From Lentimicrobiaceae bacterium (lineage in GTDB: Bacteria > Bacteroidota > Bacteroidia > Bacteroidales > Lentimicrobiaceae), in NCBI GenBank assembly GCA_020636745.1, contig JACJXH010000005.1, forward strand, positions 186,001-250,000: a DNA stretch of 64,000 bases, in the 5' to 3' direction. The translations under genes were made by a program, and so were the position numbers. A model generated the notes under the pieces. The model saw nothing but the letters and a program-made list of their open reading frames with translations. It was not told where the DNA came from and did not search any database. Below are positions 24,587 to 33,997 of the stretch, one piece after another (the stretch's first letter is position 1; every line of letters starts with the position of its first letter).

Positions 24587-26956
24587 ATGAACCACAGAAT
24601 CACACAATTACGCGAATCGAGCCTGAATGCAACCAACCGGATATCAGATGAACGGGCCCGGCTTATCACCAGTTTTTACAGCAAACCTGAAACCAAGGGA
24701 CTTCCTGTTCCGGTACAGCGAGGCCAAGCCCTGCAATATCTGATGCAGCATAAAAAATTATACATTGGAACAAATGAGCTGATTGTTGGTGAACGAGGCC
24801 CGGAGCCCAAATCTGTGCCAACCTATCCCGAAGTCTGTGTGCATTCATTACAGGACCTGGATATCCTCAACTCCCGTCCGAAAGTATCGTATAAAGTAAA
24901 CGAACCAACACGCCATGTCTATAAGGAAGAAATCATCCCTTTCTGGAGCGGAAACAGCATTCGTGACCGGATGTTTGGTGCACTGCCCGAGGCCTGGAAA
25001 GAGGCATACCATGCAGGCATATTCACCGAATTTATGGAACAACGCGCACCCGGACACACAGTTGCGGGCGAAAAAGTTTTTAAACACGGCTTACTTGATT
25101 TGATAGGTGATATCGACACATCGCTTGCCTCTCTTGATTTTCTTAATGACAAGGAAGCACTTTCAAAATCGGAAGAGCTGCAGGGAATGCGAATTGCGTG
25201 TGAAGCTGTAATACTGTTGGCTGAACGCTATGCCGGATTACTTGGAAAACTGGCAATTGAAGAAGAAAATCCGGTTCGCCGTGATGAACTGCTCGATATG
25301 GCCAACATATGTCGTAAAGTACCGGCAAATGCACCCGAAACTTTCCATGAAGCGCTTCAGCATTATTGGTTTATCCACCTGGGCGTAATCACCGAGCTAA
25401 ACCCGTGGGATTCATTCAATCCCGGCAGGTTAGACCAGCACCTGTTGCCTTTTTACACAAAAGAGCTTGCTGCAGGGTCACTTACACGGGAAAAAGCTAT
25501 TGAACTTCTGCAATCTTTCTGGATTAAATTTAACAACCATCCTGCACCCCCCAAAGTTGGCGTTACAGCTCAGGAAAGCAATACTTATACCGACTTCTGC
25601 CTGATTAACGTTGGCGGAGTAAAAGCTGACGGGTCTGATGCAGCGAATGAGCTTAGTTATTTAATCCTGGACGTGATAGAAGAAATGCGTTTGCTCCAGC
25701 CCAGTTCTATGGTACAACTGAGCAAAAAAAATCCCGATCATCTGATTCACAGGGCAGCCCAAATTGTAAAAACCGGGTTTGGCCAGCCTTCTATATTTAA
25801 TACAGATGCTATCGTTCAGGAACTAATCCGGCAGGGAAAAACGCCTGAAGATGCCCGCAGAGGCGGCGCTTCAGGATGCGTAGAGGCAGGTGCTTTTGGC
25901 ACAGAAGCTTATATCTTAACCGGTTATTTCAATTTACCAAAAATCTTAGAGTTAACGCTATACAATGGCCTCGATCCATTAACCGGCAAACAACTCGGCC
26001 CGCAAACCGGGAATCCCGCTGATTTTAATACCTATGAGGATTTTATGATGGCCTATCAGAAAATGCTTAAACACTTTATTGATATTAAAATTTCAGGCAG
26101 CAACATCATCGAATCCATCTGGGCAAAACATATGCCAGCACCTTTCCTTTCGGCCATTATTGACGATTGCATTACCAACGGCTGCGACTACAATGCCGGT
26201 GGAGCGCGTTACAACACCAACTACATACAAGGTGTTGGGCTCGGAACAATGACCGACTGCCTTTCCTCCATAAGGCACAACATCTTTGATAACAAGCGCT
26301 TTACTATGAAACAACTCATATGTATGCTTGAAAACAATTTTGAGAGCCACGAACAAGAGCTGGGCCAACTTTTATTTGACACCCCCAAATATGGCAATGA
26401 CAATCAAGCTGCAGACCGGCACGTAGTAGAAGTTTTTGAAGCATTTTTCAATGTAGTTGATGGTCGAAAAAGCCCCAGAGGAGCAACCTACCGGGTTGAA
26501 ATGCTTCCTACTACTTGTCATGTTTACTTTGGAAGCAAGATAAATGCGCTACCCGACGGACGCAAAGCAGGCAAGCCCGTTTCAGAAGGAATTTCACCAG
26601 TTCAGGGAGCTGACCGTAACGGACCCACAGCCGTTATAAAGTCTGCCGCCAAGTTTGACCAGATTAAAACCGGAGGGACATTGCTGAACCAGAAATTCTC
26701 CCCCTCTTTCTTCAAAGATGATGAAGCCATCATAAAAATCGGACAACTGGTAAGAACCTACTTCAGAATGGATGGTCACCATATACAATTTAATGTGGTG
26801 TCGGCTCATACTTTAAGAAAAGCACAATCCAATCCAGAACAATACAATAACCTGATTGTCAGAGTTGCCGGATATAGCGACTACTTCAATGATCTTACGC
26901 CTGAACTCCAGGAAGAGATTATATGCCGTACCGAACAGGAAAGTGAGTATTTTTGA
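24587..26956 (+). CDS. hypD: Glycyl-radical trans-4-hydroxy-L-proline dehydratase
   Basis: HypD removes water from trans-4-hydroxy-L-proline, giving pyrroline-5-carboxylate, by a glycyl/thiyl radical route that works only without oxygen. The 789-residue protein has the thiyl Cys431 and general base Glu433 in GASGCVE and the radical Gly762 in VRVAGYSD. As I recall the Clostridioides difficile enzyme, its active-site residues are His160, Asp278, Ser334, Asp339, Phe340, Cys434, Glu436, Tyr450, Thr645 and Gly765. Here the residues at each of these numbers minus three are His157, Asp275, Ser331, Asp336, Phe337, Cys431, Glu433, Tyr447, Thr642 and Gly762, all identical. Pyruvate formate-lyase, choline lyase and glycerol dehydratase fit less well. 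A pyrroline-5-carboxylate reductase is not in the window. Confidence 0.9.
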   Translation: MNHRITQLRESSLNATNRISDERARLITSFYSKPETKGLPVPVQRGQALQYLMQHKKLYIGTNELIVGERGPEPKSVPTYPEVCVHSLQDLDILNSRPKVSYKVNEPTRHVYKEEIIPFWSGNSIRDRMFGALPEAWKEAYHAGIFTEFMEQRAPGHTVAGEKVFKHGLLDLIGDIDTSLASLDFLNDKEALSKSEELQGMRIACEAVILLAERYAGLLGKLAIEEENPVRRDELLDMANICRKVPANAPETFHEALQHYWFIHLGVITELNPWDSFNPGRLDQHLLPFYTKELAAGSLTREKAIELLQSFWIKFNNHPAPPKVGVTAQESNTYTDFCLINVGGVKADGSDAANELSYLILDVIEEMRLLQPSSMVQLSKKNPDHLIHRAAQIVKTGFGQPSIFNTDAIVQELIRQGKTPEDARRGGASGCVEAGAFGTEAYILTGYFNLPKILELTLYNGLDPLTGKQLGPQTGNPADFNTYEDFMMAYQKMLKHFIDIKISGSNIIESIWAKHMPAPFLSAIIDDCITNGCDYNAGGARYNTNYIQGVGLGTMTDCLSSIRHNIFDNKRFTMKQLICMLENNFESHEQELGQLLFDTPKYGNDNQAADRHVVEVFEAFFNVVDGRKSPRGATYRVEMLPTTCHVYFGSKINALPDGRKAGKPVSEGISPVQGADRNGPTAVIKSAAKFDQIKTGGTLLNQKFSPSFFKDDEAIIKIGQLVRTYFRMDGHHIQFNVVSAHTLRKAQSNPEQYNNLIVRVAGYSDYFNDLTPELQEEIICRTEQESEYF

Positions 26957-27067
26957 TAAATTCAGTGCTTAAAATCCAGTGTTTCATTCAATGCCAAAAG
27001 CCTGAAGCTATGATTACACTCAAAACAGTCATTTAAAATTCAACAACCTGAAAAACACAAATAACAG

Positions 27068-28717
27068 ATGATGAAAAATTTCAAAATCCACGCTCTTCTT
27101 ATCATCCTTTTATTGAGTCACACCTTTTCATCTTTCTCATGCACAATCATTGCAGTTGGCAAAAAGGCAAGTAAAGACGGTTCGGTTATTGTTTCGCATA
27201 CCGACTGCGGCGATAATTCGAGATTTAAAGTCATGCCCGGACAAAAATATCAGAAAGGAGCGATGGCTCCTGTTTACTGGGGATTGCAGGATGTAAGGCA
27301 ACCACTCGACAGCATGGGTAAAATAATAGGATATATTCCTCAGGTTGCACAAACCTATACTTATATCCGATCAGCCTATTCTCACATTAACGAATATCAG
27401 CTGGCCATTGGTGAAAGCACCTTGAGCCAGCGCGATGAGCTTAAAATTGTTAGAGAAGAAAGCAAACAGATAATGACCATTGAACAGGCTCAGATTTTTG
27501 CACTTGAGCGCTGCAAAACAGCCCGTGAAGCACTTGAGTTAATAACGCACCTGCTTGATACTTACGGATTTTTACCGTCCTGTGTTGACGAGTCTGAATG
27601 TTTGGCTATCGCCGATCCAAATGAGGTCTGGATTCTTGAAGTTTTTAGTGTTGGCCCCGGCTGGGAACCAGGCAGTAAAAAACCAGGCGCCATTTGGGCT
27701 GCTCAACGCCTGCCGGATGATCATGCAACATTGGTTGCTAACTGGAGCATAATAAAAGAAATTAACATCAAAGACAAAGCAAATTTCAGGGCATCAACCA
27801 ACTACATGAGTGAAGCTATTGAGCGTGGCTGGTATAACCCCAACTCAGGCAAACCCTTTATCTGGCAGGATGCATATGCCCCGCTACCCCGCGAATGGGC
27901 AACTTCTCGCCTGTGGATGTTCTACAGCAAATACGCACCTGACATCAAAGACATGCCCGACAGAACACTCAAAACACCTTTTGATACACAAAATCCATAT
28001 GTTCAGTATGTTGAACCCCTGAGTTTATATCCTTTCTCATGCAATCCGGTTGAAAAAATTGGCATACAGGATGTAATGGCTATGCAGCGGTATACCTTTG
28101 AAGGAACCATTTATGATATGTCAAAACACCCATCATATTTTATACCTGATGGAAAAGGTGGAATGAAATACAGCAACATGGCCACTCCTTTTCCAACCCG
28201 CAACATGCGCGAACTTCTGGGCATCACATGGCGCAGAAATGTGGCACGCGGCGGATACGGTATGATTGCCCAACTTCGCTCCTGGCTGCCCAATGAAATA
28301 GGCGGCGTTTACTGGGTTTATCTTGATAATCAAGCTGTAAGCCCTTATTTGCCGGTATATTGCGGCATTCAACAAATACCGCAATCATATGCCACCTACG
28401 ACCCCGATCAATTTGATGATGCCAGTGCCAAATGGACCTTTGATGAAGTGGACAATTTGTTATATCTCAACTGGCAGGAAGGATTTAAACTGGTAAAAGC
28501 TGAGCAGCAAGCACTTGAAACTTCCTTTATGGATGAAATGAAAAAAGATGAACTCATCTTTAATGAATTGCTCAGCAAAAACCGCCAGGAAGCACTGCAA
28601 TTTATCACCAGCAGAACTGCTGAAAAAGCGGCCCGCAACGTTGAATCGTATCGTAAACTGCGAAAAACACTGCTTACCAAATTCACCAACAACCGCCAGG
28701 GAATTAACTTCCAGTAA
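27068..28717 (+). CDS. Secreted C69-family dipeptidase
   Basis: A 549-residue cysteine peptidase of the Ntn-hydrolase fold (family C69, PepD-like). A signal peptide runs to about residue 24, and Cys25 in SFSCTIIAVGKKAS is placed to become the N-terminal nucleophile after cleavage. The family pattern DGSVIVSHTDCGD follows, with ANPNEVW-type and NYMSEA segments later. Such enzymes cut dipeptides of broad specificity. It begins 112 bases after hypD on the same strand, with a terminator at its end, so it may belong to the same operon. A supply of hydroxyproline from peptides is a plausible role but is inference. Confidence 0.9.
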   Translation: MMKNFKIHALLIILLLSHTFSSFSCTIIAVGKKASKDGSVIVSHTDCGDNSRFKVMPGQKYQKGAMAPVYWGLQDVRQPLDSMGKIIGYIPQVAQTYTYIRSAYSHINEYQLAIGESTLSQRDELKIVREESKQIMTIEQAQIFALERCKTAREALELITHLLDTYGFLPSCVDESECLAIADPNEVWILEVFSVGPGWEPGSKKPGAIWAAQRLPDDHATLVANWSIIKEINIKDKANFRASTNYMSEAIERGWYNPNSGKPFIWQDAYAPLPREWATSRLWMFYSKYAPDIKDMPDRTLKTPFDTQNPYVQYVEPLSLYPFSCNPVEKIGIQDVMAMQRYTFEGTIYDMSKHPSYFIPDGKGGMKYSNMATPFPTRNMRELLGITWRRNVARGGYGMIAQLRSWLPNEIGGVYWVYLDNQAVSPYLPVYCGIQQIPQSYATYDPDQFDDASAKWTFDEVDNLLYLNWQEGFKLVKAEQQALETSFMDEMKKDELIFNELLSKNRQEALQFITSRTAEKAARNVESYRKLRKTLLTKFTNNRQGINFQ

Positions 28718-28747
28718 GGAGTGCCAGGCTAACCCCTTAAAAATACC

Positions 28748-28786
28748 AATCCCGGTAACCTGTAATTCGGTTATCGGGATTTCTTT
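28748..28786 (+). terminator. Terminator after the dipeptidase gene
   Basis: Arms aatcccggtaacc (28748-28760) and the complementary ggttatcgggatt with one G-T pair, a short loop, then TTTCTTT. It closes the hydroxyproline/dipeptidase region. Confidence 0.8.
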
Positions 28787-28873
28787 CCTGTAGAACTTCC
28801 CGGCAAAAAAAGAGTGCAGAAAAGCTGTTTGAGTAAGAATAGAGAATAGCGTATATTTACAAAAACTATAAGC

Positions 28874-29344
28874 ATGACCAATCCCGACTCAAAAATGCCC
28901 TATTCCATGTTTCTTTTATCGTCCATACTTGTTTTTACAGGCCTGGGTGGTTTATACGGAGGCTACTCACTTATTGATTCACCAGATGGCTCAAGCCTGA
29001 AAATGAGCACTGATATATTAGCCAACAGCCCCTTTAACAATTTTCTTATTCCCGGCATTATTCTGCTTTTATTTAACGGAATATTGCCATTGCTGATTGT
29101 ATGGGGTTTATTTGCCAAACCCAACTGGCACTGGCCAGAAATGCTGAACCTTTACCATAAACAACACTGGTGTTGGACATTCTCACTTTATTACGGTTTT
29201 ATACTTGTCATCTGGATAATCGTTCAAATAATTCTTTTGGGCTATTCATCTTTACTTCAACCTGTATTTGCATTAACCGGCGTATTAATTTCAATCCTTA
29301 CGCTCTTGCCCAAAGTATTTCAATACTATAAAAAACATTTATAA
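28874..29344 (+). CDS. Small polytopic membrane protein, function unknown
   Basis: I do not recognise this family. The 156-residue protein has four hydrophobic segments (about residues 10-30, 55-78, 98-121 and 125-147) joined by short loops, with Trp/His-rich loop residues (PNWHWPEMLNLYHKQHWCW) between the second and third. A TATATTTA site 25 bases before the ATG is a near match to the promoter element. It stands alone between a terminator and the metG promoter. Confidence 0.65.
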   Translation: MTNPDSKMPYSMFLLSSILVFTGLGGLYGGYSLIDSPDGSSLKMSTDILANSPFNNFLIPGIILLLFNGILPLLIVWGLFAKPNWHWPEMLNLYHKQHWCWTFSLYYGFILVIWIIVQIILLGYSSLLQPVFALTGVLISILTLLPKVFQYYKKHL

Positions 29345-29436
29345 ACCATTGAATAAAACTAATACACGCAATAACCGGCCTTTGAATTTCAGATGCCGGG
29401 GGCAAGCGGTTTAGTTTAGTTTACAGCCATTTTCTA

Positions 29437-29444
29437 TATCTTTG
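29437..29444 (+). promoter_or_regulatory. Promoter -7 element for metG
   Basis: TATCTTTG is an exact match, with TTTAG about 18 bases upstream as a possible -33 element. Start of translation is 24 bases downstream. Confidence 0.65.
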
Positions 29445-29467
29445 CACCTGTTTTTAAAATTCCAATT

Positions 29468-31531
29468 ATGTCTGATTCATCCACTAAAAGTTTTAAACGT
29501 TATACTGTAACTTCCGCTCTTCCTTATGCCAATGGGCCAATACATATCGGTCATCTTGCCGGTGTTTACGTTCCGGCCGATATTTATGTTCGATATCTGA
29601 GGTCCAAAGGAGAGGATGTGATTTTTATCGGTGGTTCCGACGAACATGGCGTTCCTATTACGATTAAAGCCCGCAAAGAGGGGGTTACTCCTCAGCAGGT
29701 GGTTGATAAGTATCATGGAATTATCAAAAAGTCATTTGAAGATTTTGGGGTTTCATTTGACATTTACTCGCGTACATCAAATGCCACGCACCACAAAACA
29801 GCCTCCGAATTTTTCACCAATCTCCATGAAAAAGGGGAGTTTATTGAAAAATTTTCACAACAATATTACGACGAAGAACATCAGACTTTCCTGGCCGACA
29901 GATACATTACCGGCACATGCCCACATTGTGGCTTTGAAAAAGCTTATGGCGACCAATGTGAGAACTGCGGTACATCGCTGAATGCTACTGATCTTATCAA
30001 TCCCAAATCGGCGCTTAGTGGAAGTATTCCGGTTATGCGCGACACCAAACACTGGTTTTTACCTCTCGATAAATACGAACCCTGGCTACGCGAATGGATT
30101 CTTGAAGGCCACAAAGACGACTGGAAGACCAATGTTTATGGTCAGTGCAAATCGTGGCTTGACCATGGATTGCAGCCACGCGCTGTAACCCGCGATCTCG
30201 ACTGGGGCGTAAAAGTTCCTTTGCCTGAAGCCGAAGGAAAAGTACTTTACGTTTGGTTTGACGCCCCCATCGGTTACATCTCAGCCACCCGCGAATGGGC
30301 TGAACAAACAGGAAAAGCATGGGAGCCTTACTGGAAATCTGCCGACTCCAAACTTGTTCATTTTATTGGAAAAGACAACATTGTATTCCACTGTATTGTA
30401 TTTCCAGGAATGCTTAAAGCAGAAGGCTCATACATCCTTCCCGAAAATGTTCCGGCCAATGAATTCTTAAATCTCGAAAACGATAAAATATCCACATCAC
30501 GCAACTGGGCTGTATGGTTACATGAATACCTCGAAGAATTCCCCGGCAAGCAGGATGTGCTCCGTTATGTACTTACAGCCAATGCCCCGGAAACCAAAGA
30601 CAACGATTTTACGTGGCGCGACTTTCAGGCTCGTAACAACAGTGAACTACTGGCTATTTTCGGGAATTTCGTTAACCGCACACTGGTGCTGACCCAAAAA
30701 TATTTTGACGGAAAAGTCCCTGCAATGGGCTCTGCTGATGATTACGACCAGCAAGTGCTCGCTGAAATGAAAGACTTTCCTGCAAAAATCGGCCAAAGTA
30801 TTCAGCTTTACCGCTTTCGCGAAGCCTTAAACGAACTGATGAACCTGGCCCGCCTTGGCAACAAATACCTGACCGACACCGAACCCTGGAAAGTTTTTAA
30901 AACCAATCCTGAGCGTGTTCAGACTAACCTGAACATTTCGCTTCAGATTTGTGCAAATTTGGCCATTCTTTGTGAACCATTTCTCCCATTTACCGCTTCC
31001 AGGCTTAACAATATGCTGAATCTTGAAGCCTCAAAATGGGATAAGGCCGGAAGTGCTGAACTTCTTCATGAAGGCCACCATCTGAATCAGCCCGAACTTC
31101 TGTTTGAAAAAATTGAAGACCAGGCCATTGAACAGCAGGTTCAAAAATTGCTCAACACTAAAAAGGCCAACGAAGCGGCAAATATTGTTGCCAATCCAGC
31201 CAAACCAATTGTTGAATTTGACGATTTCGGAAAAATAGATCTTCGGATTGGAACCATTATTGAAGCATCGAAAGTTGCTAAAACAAAAAAATTACTTAAA
31301 CTTACCATTGACACAGGCATTGATAAACGCACTGTAGTTTCAGGCATTGCCGAATACTATGAACCCGAGAATATTATCGGACAAAAAGTTACCATACTGG
31401 TCAATCTGGCTCCTCGTAATCTTAAAGGAATTGAATCGCAAGGAATGATTCTCATGGCAGAAGACCATGACGGTAAGCTTTGCTTTGTTTCGCCAACTGC
31501 AGAAATCAATAATGGCAGCGAAGTCAGGTAA
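29468..31531 (+). CDS. metG: Methionyl-tRNA synthetase with C-terminal tRNA-binding domain
   Basis: MetG charges tRNA-Met with methionine. The 687-residue protein is a class I synthetase: HIGH at residues 26-29, a zinc knuckle with CPHC and CENC (about residues 157-173), and the KMSKS loop as KISTS at 340-344, a variant I recall as usual in this phylum. The last 110 residues form the EMAPII/Trbp111-like tRNA-binding domain (FGKIDLRIGTIIEASKV). Complete and typical. A strong hairpin follows at 31597. Confidence 0.97.
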   Translation: MSDSSTKSFKRYTVTSALPYANGPIHIGHLAGVYVPADIYVRYLRSKGEDVIFIGGSDEHGVPITIKARKEGVTPQQVVDKYHGIIKKSFEDFGVSFDIYSRTSNATHHKTASEFFTNLHEKGEFIEKFSQQYYDEEHQTFLADRYITGTCPHCGFEKAYGDQCENCGTSLNATDLINPKSALSGSIPVMRDTKHWFLPLDKYEPWLREWILEGHKDDWKTNVYGQCKSWLDHGLQPRAVTRDLDWGVKVPLPEAEGKVLYVWFDAPIGYISATREWAEQTGKAWEPYWKSADSKLVHFIGKDNIVFHCIVFPGMLKAEGSYILPENVPANEFLNLENDKISTSRNWAVWLHEYLEEFPGKQDVLRYVLTANAPETKDNDFTWRDFQARNNSELLAIFGNFVNRTLVLTQKYFDGKVPAMGSADDYDQQVLAEMKDFPAKIGQSIQLYRFREALNELMNLARLGNKYLTDTEPWKVFKTNPERVQTNLNISLQICANLAILCEPFLPFTASRLNNMLNLEASKWDKAGSAELLHEGHHLNQPELLFEKIEDQAIEQQVQKLLNTKKANEAANIVANPAKPIVEFDDFGKIDLRIGTIIEASKVAKTKKLLKLTIDTGIDKRTVVSGIAEYYEPENIIGQKVTILVNLAPRNLKGIESQGMILMAEDHDGKLCFVSPTAEINNGSEVR

Positions 31532-31593
31532 AAAAAACGGGGAATTCGCGGTAATTTAATCCGCACAGAGTTCAACCCAATCTTCTTATAATC

Positions 31594-31637
31594 AAAAACA
31601 ATGCAGGCATCAATAACGATGCCTGCATTGTTAAAAA
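31594..31637. terminator. Bidirectional terminator between metG and HU
   Basis: Fifteen-base perfect arms (31597-31611 and 31618-31632) around a 6-base loop, with A-runs on both sides of the pattern so that each strand sees T after the stem. The genes converge here. Confidence 0.85.
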
Positions 31638-31725
31638 CAGAACGTTTATCAAACCTGAAAACAGATGAGATAAACGTTCGAGATATCAATTGGAATTAAG
31701 AATTCGCAACTGACACAGTAATACT

Positions 31726-31995
31726 TTACAATTTTTCTGAAAGACCTTTTCCGGGCTTAAATTTTGCAACAGTTTTTGCACTTATTGTCAGCATTTCACC
31801 GGTTTTAGGATTGCGGCCAGTTCTGGCTTCTCTGGTTACAGCTGAAAATGAGCCGAAACCTAAAATTTCAACTTTCTGACCTGCTTTTAATGTATCAGCA
31901 ATGGTGTCGTGATAGCAATCAATGGCTTTTTTAGCTTGTTCTTTTGTTAAACCAGCACCTGCGGCTACAATACCAATTAAATCTGTTTTGTTCAT
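31726..31995 (-). CDS. Histone-like DNA-binding protein HU
   Basis: HU bends DNA and organises the nucleoid. The 89-residue protein has the family pattern: helical dimer core, then GFGSFSAVTREARTGRNPKTGEML, which forms the DNA-gripping arms, and FKPGKGL at the end. The distance from IHF-type paralogues cannot be judged from sequence alone. I found no good -7 match upstream. The 406-base gap 31996-32401 between HU and glyS holds only a glyS promoter at its end and AT-rich sequence. Confidence 0.93.
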   Translation of the reverse strand: MNKTDLIGIVAAGAGLTKEQAKKAIDCYHDTIADTLKAGQKVEILGFGSFSAVTREARTGRNPKTGEMLTISAKTVAKFKPGKGLSEKL

Positions 31996-32389
31996 AATTT
32001 AAGAATAAAGTTTGTTAATAAATTAATTATGAATTGAGTCAATATGCAATCAAACTTCCTAATTACAGATTATAGGTTGCCTTGCTACACTCTTTTCATT
32101 TACAGGAAATCTATGAAGCTGGCAATACTAATTAAATGTTTGGCTAATGTATGAAGAATTGTAATAAAATTTCAAGTATTTACAAGGCTTTGCAAATATT
32201 TTTTATCATTTTTTCTTCAATTTTAGTCCCAGGTGAAGAAAGAAACTAAAAAAGGACAATTTATTCAGGGAACCTCCTCAGAAAAACAGAAAAACAGGAA
32301 GATGTATTTACATACAGATACATGGAAGCGATATCCCGAATTTTTACATCAGGCAACAGACATCAGCTAACAATCCAAAATCAATTTCC

Positions 32390-32397
32390 TATCTTTG
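32390..32397 (+). promoter_or_regulatory. Promoter of glyS, abutting the start codon
   Basis: TATCTTTG ends four bases before the ATG at 32402, in the 15-base string TATCTTTGCAGCATG that also opens the DUF3109 gene. It predicts a nearly leaderless mRNA. Confidence 0.7.
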
Positions 32398-32401
32398 CAG
32401 C

Positions 32402-33931
32402 ATGGCAAACAACGAAGAACTATTTAAAAAAATAATTTCCCATGCCAAAGAGTATGGGTTTGTATTTCAGAGCAGTGAAATATACGATGGCCTTAGCGCT
32501 GTATACGATTATGGTCAAAATGGTGTTGAACTCAAAAACAACATCAAAGAATACTGGTGGAAAGCAATGGTACGTTACCACGAAAACATTGTGGGCATCG
32601 ATTCTGCCATTTTCATGCATCCAACCATATGGAAGGCTTCTGGCCACGTTGATGCATTCAGCGACCCGATGATCGACAACAAGGACTCAAAAAAGCGCTA
32701 TCGTGCCGATGTGCTTGTTGAAGAATTTATCGCTAAAACCGAAGAGAAGATCAATAAGGAGGTTGAAAAAGCGGCCAAACGTTTTGGCGATGCTTTTGAT
32801 GAAAATCAATATCGCGCTACCAACCCCAGAGTAATGGAGTATCAATCAAAGATTGATACAGCCAAAACCCGTCTTTACAGCGGACTGGAAAAAAACGATT
32901 TTGACGGCATCAAAAAGCTGATTGAAGAACTTGAGATTGTTTGTCCGGTTTCCGGCTCGCGCAACTGGACAGAAGTTAGACAGTTTAATCTGATGTTTTC
33001 AACACAGATGGGATCAGTGAGTGACGAAGCCAACACCATTTACCTCCGACCTGAAACCGCCCAGGGAATTTTTGTCAATTTCCTGAATGTGATGAAAACC
33101 GGTAGAATGAAAATACCATTTGGAATTGCTCAAATCGGGAAGGCCTTTCGCAACGAAATTGTGGCAAGGCAGTTCATTTTCCGTATGCGTGAGTTTGAAC
33201 AGATGGAAATGCAATTTTTTGTAAAACCCGGCACTGAACTCGAGTGGTTTGAATTTTGGAAAAAAGAACGCCAGACCTGGCACCTTTCACTTGGCATTCC
33301 TGCCGAAAATTACAGATTTCACGATCATGAGAAACTGGCTCATTACGCCAATGCTGCCAGCGATATTGAATTTAACTTCCCTATTGGATTTAAAGAGCTG
33401 GAGGGCATTCACTCACGCACCGACTTCGATTTAAGTGCACATCAGAAGTTCTCAGGGAAAAAAATTACCTATTTTGACCCTGAACTTAACGAAAGTTATG
33501 TTCCATATGTAGTTGAAACTTCAATTGGGCTGGATCGCACATTTCTGGCATTAATGAGTTACGCGTTTACTGAAGAAAAGCTTGACGATGGCTCAGAACG
33601 CATTGTTATGAAATTCCCGCCAGTACTTGCCCCTGTAAAAGCAGCAGTATTACCACTTACAGCAAAAGATGGCCTTCCGGAAAAAGCCCGCATGATTATG
33701 GACTCACTCAAATATGAGTTCAACTGCCAATATGAAGAAAAAGACTCCATCGGAAAACGCTATCGCCGTCAGGACGCCATTGGCACCCCGTATTGCATTA
33801 CAGTTGACCATCAGACACTTGAAGACGGAACTGTGACCATACGCGAACGTGACACCATGAAGCAGGACCGGATTCATGTAACAGAAATCAGCCATATTAT
33901 CCGCGAACGTCTCAAACCCATTGCCCGGTAA
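32402..33931 (+). CDS. glyS: Glycyl-tRNA synthetase, dimeric class II form
   Basis: This enzyme charges tRNA-Gly. The 509-residue single-chain form (alpha2) differs from the alpha2beta2 E. coli type. Class II motifs are present: motif 2 in GIAQIGKAFRNEI and motif 3 in SIGLDRTFLALM, with FIFRMREFEQMEMQFF between them. The N-terminus matches the usual start (AKEYGFVFQSSEIYDGLSAVYDYG). The gene is monocistronic and ends at a strong bidirectional terminator. Confidence 0.97.
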   Translation: MANNEELFKKIISHAKEYGFVFQSSEIYDGLSAVYDYGQNGVELKNNIKEYWWKAMVRYHENIVGIDSAIFMHPTIWKASGHVDAFSDPMIDNKDSKKRYRADVLVEEFIAKTEEKINKEVEKAAKRFGDAFDENQYRATNPRVMEYQSKIDTAKTRLYSGLEKNDFDGIKKLIEELEIVCPVSGSRNWTEVRQFNLMFSTQMGSVSDEANTIYLRPETAQGIFVNFLNVMKTGRMKIPFGIAQIGKAFRNEIVARQFIFRMREFEQMEMQFFVKPGTELEWFEFWKKERQTWHLSLGIPAENYRFHDHEKLAHYANAASDIEFNFPIGFKELEGIHSRTDFDLSAHQKFSGKKITYFDPELNESYVPYVVETSIGLDRTFLALMSYAFTEEKLDDGSERIVMKFPPVLAPVKAAVLPLTAKDGLPEKARMIMDSLKYEFNCQYEEKDSIGKRYRRQDAIGTPYCITVDHQTLEDGTVTIRERDTMKQDRIHVTEISHIIRERLKPIAR

Positions 33932-33943
33932 ATATTTAGTTTA

Positions 33944-33983
33944 TAAAAAAACAGGCAGGATTTGTATCCTGCCTGTTTTTTTA
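33944..33983. terminator. Bidirectional terminator between glyS and pth
   Basis: Arms aaacaggcagga and tcctgcctgttt with flanking A- and T-runs; serves the two convergent transcripts. Confidence 0.9.
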
Positions 33984-33997
33984 TATCTGAGGTAAAC

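Noticed and set aside
24587..26956. Pyruvate formate-lyase or choline TMA-lyase as the identity of the glycyl-radical enzyme
   Set aside because: PFL has two adjacent active-site Cys, absent here; choline-lyase pocket residues are not recalled at these positions, while all ten HypD residues match.
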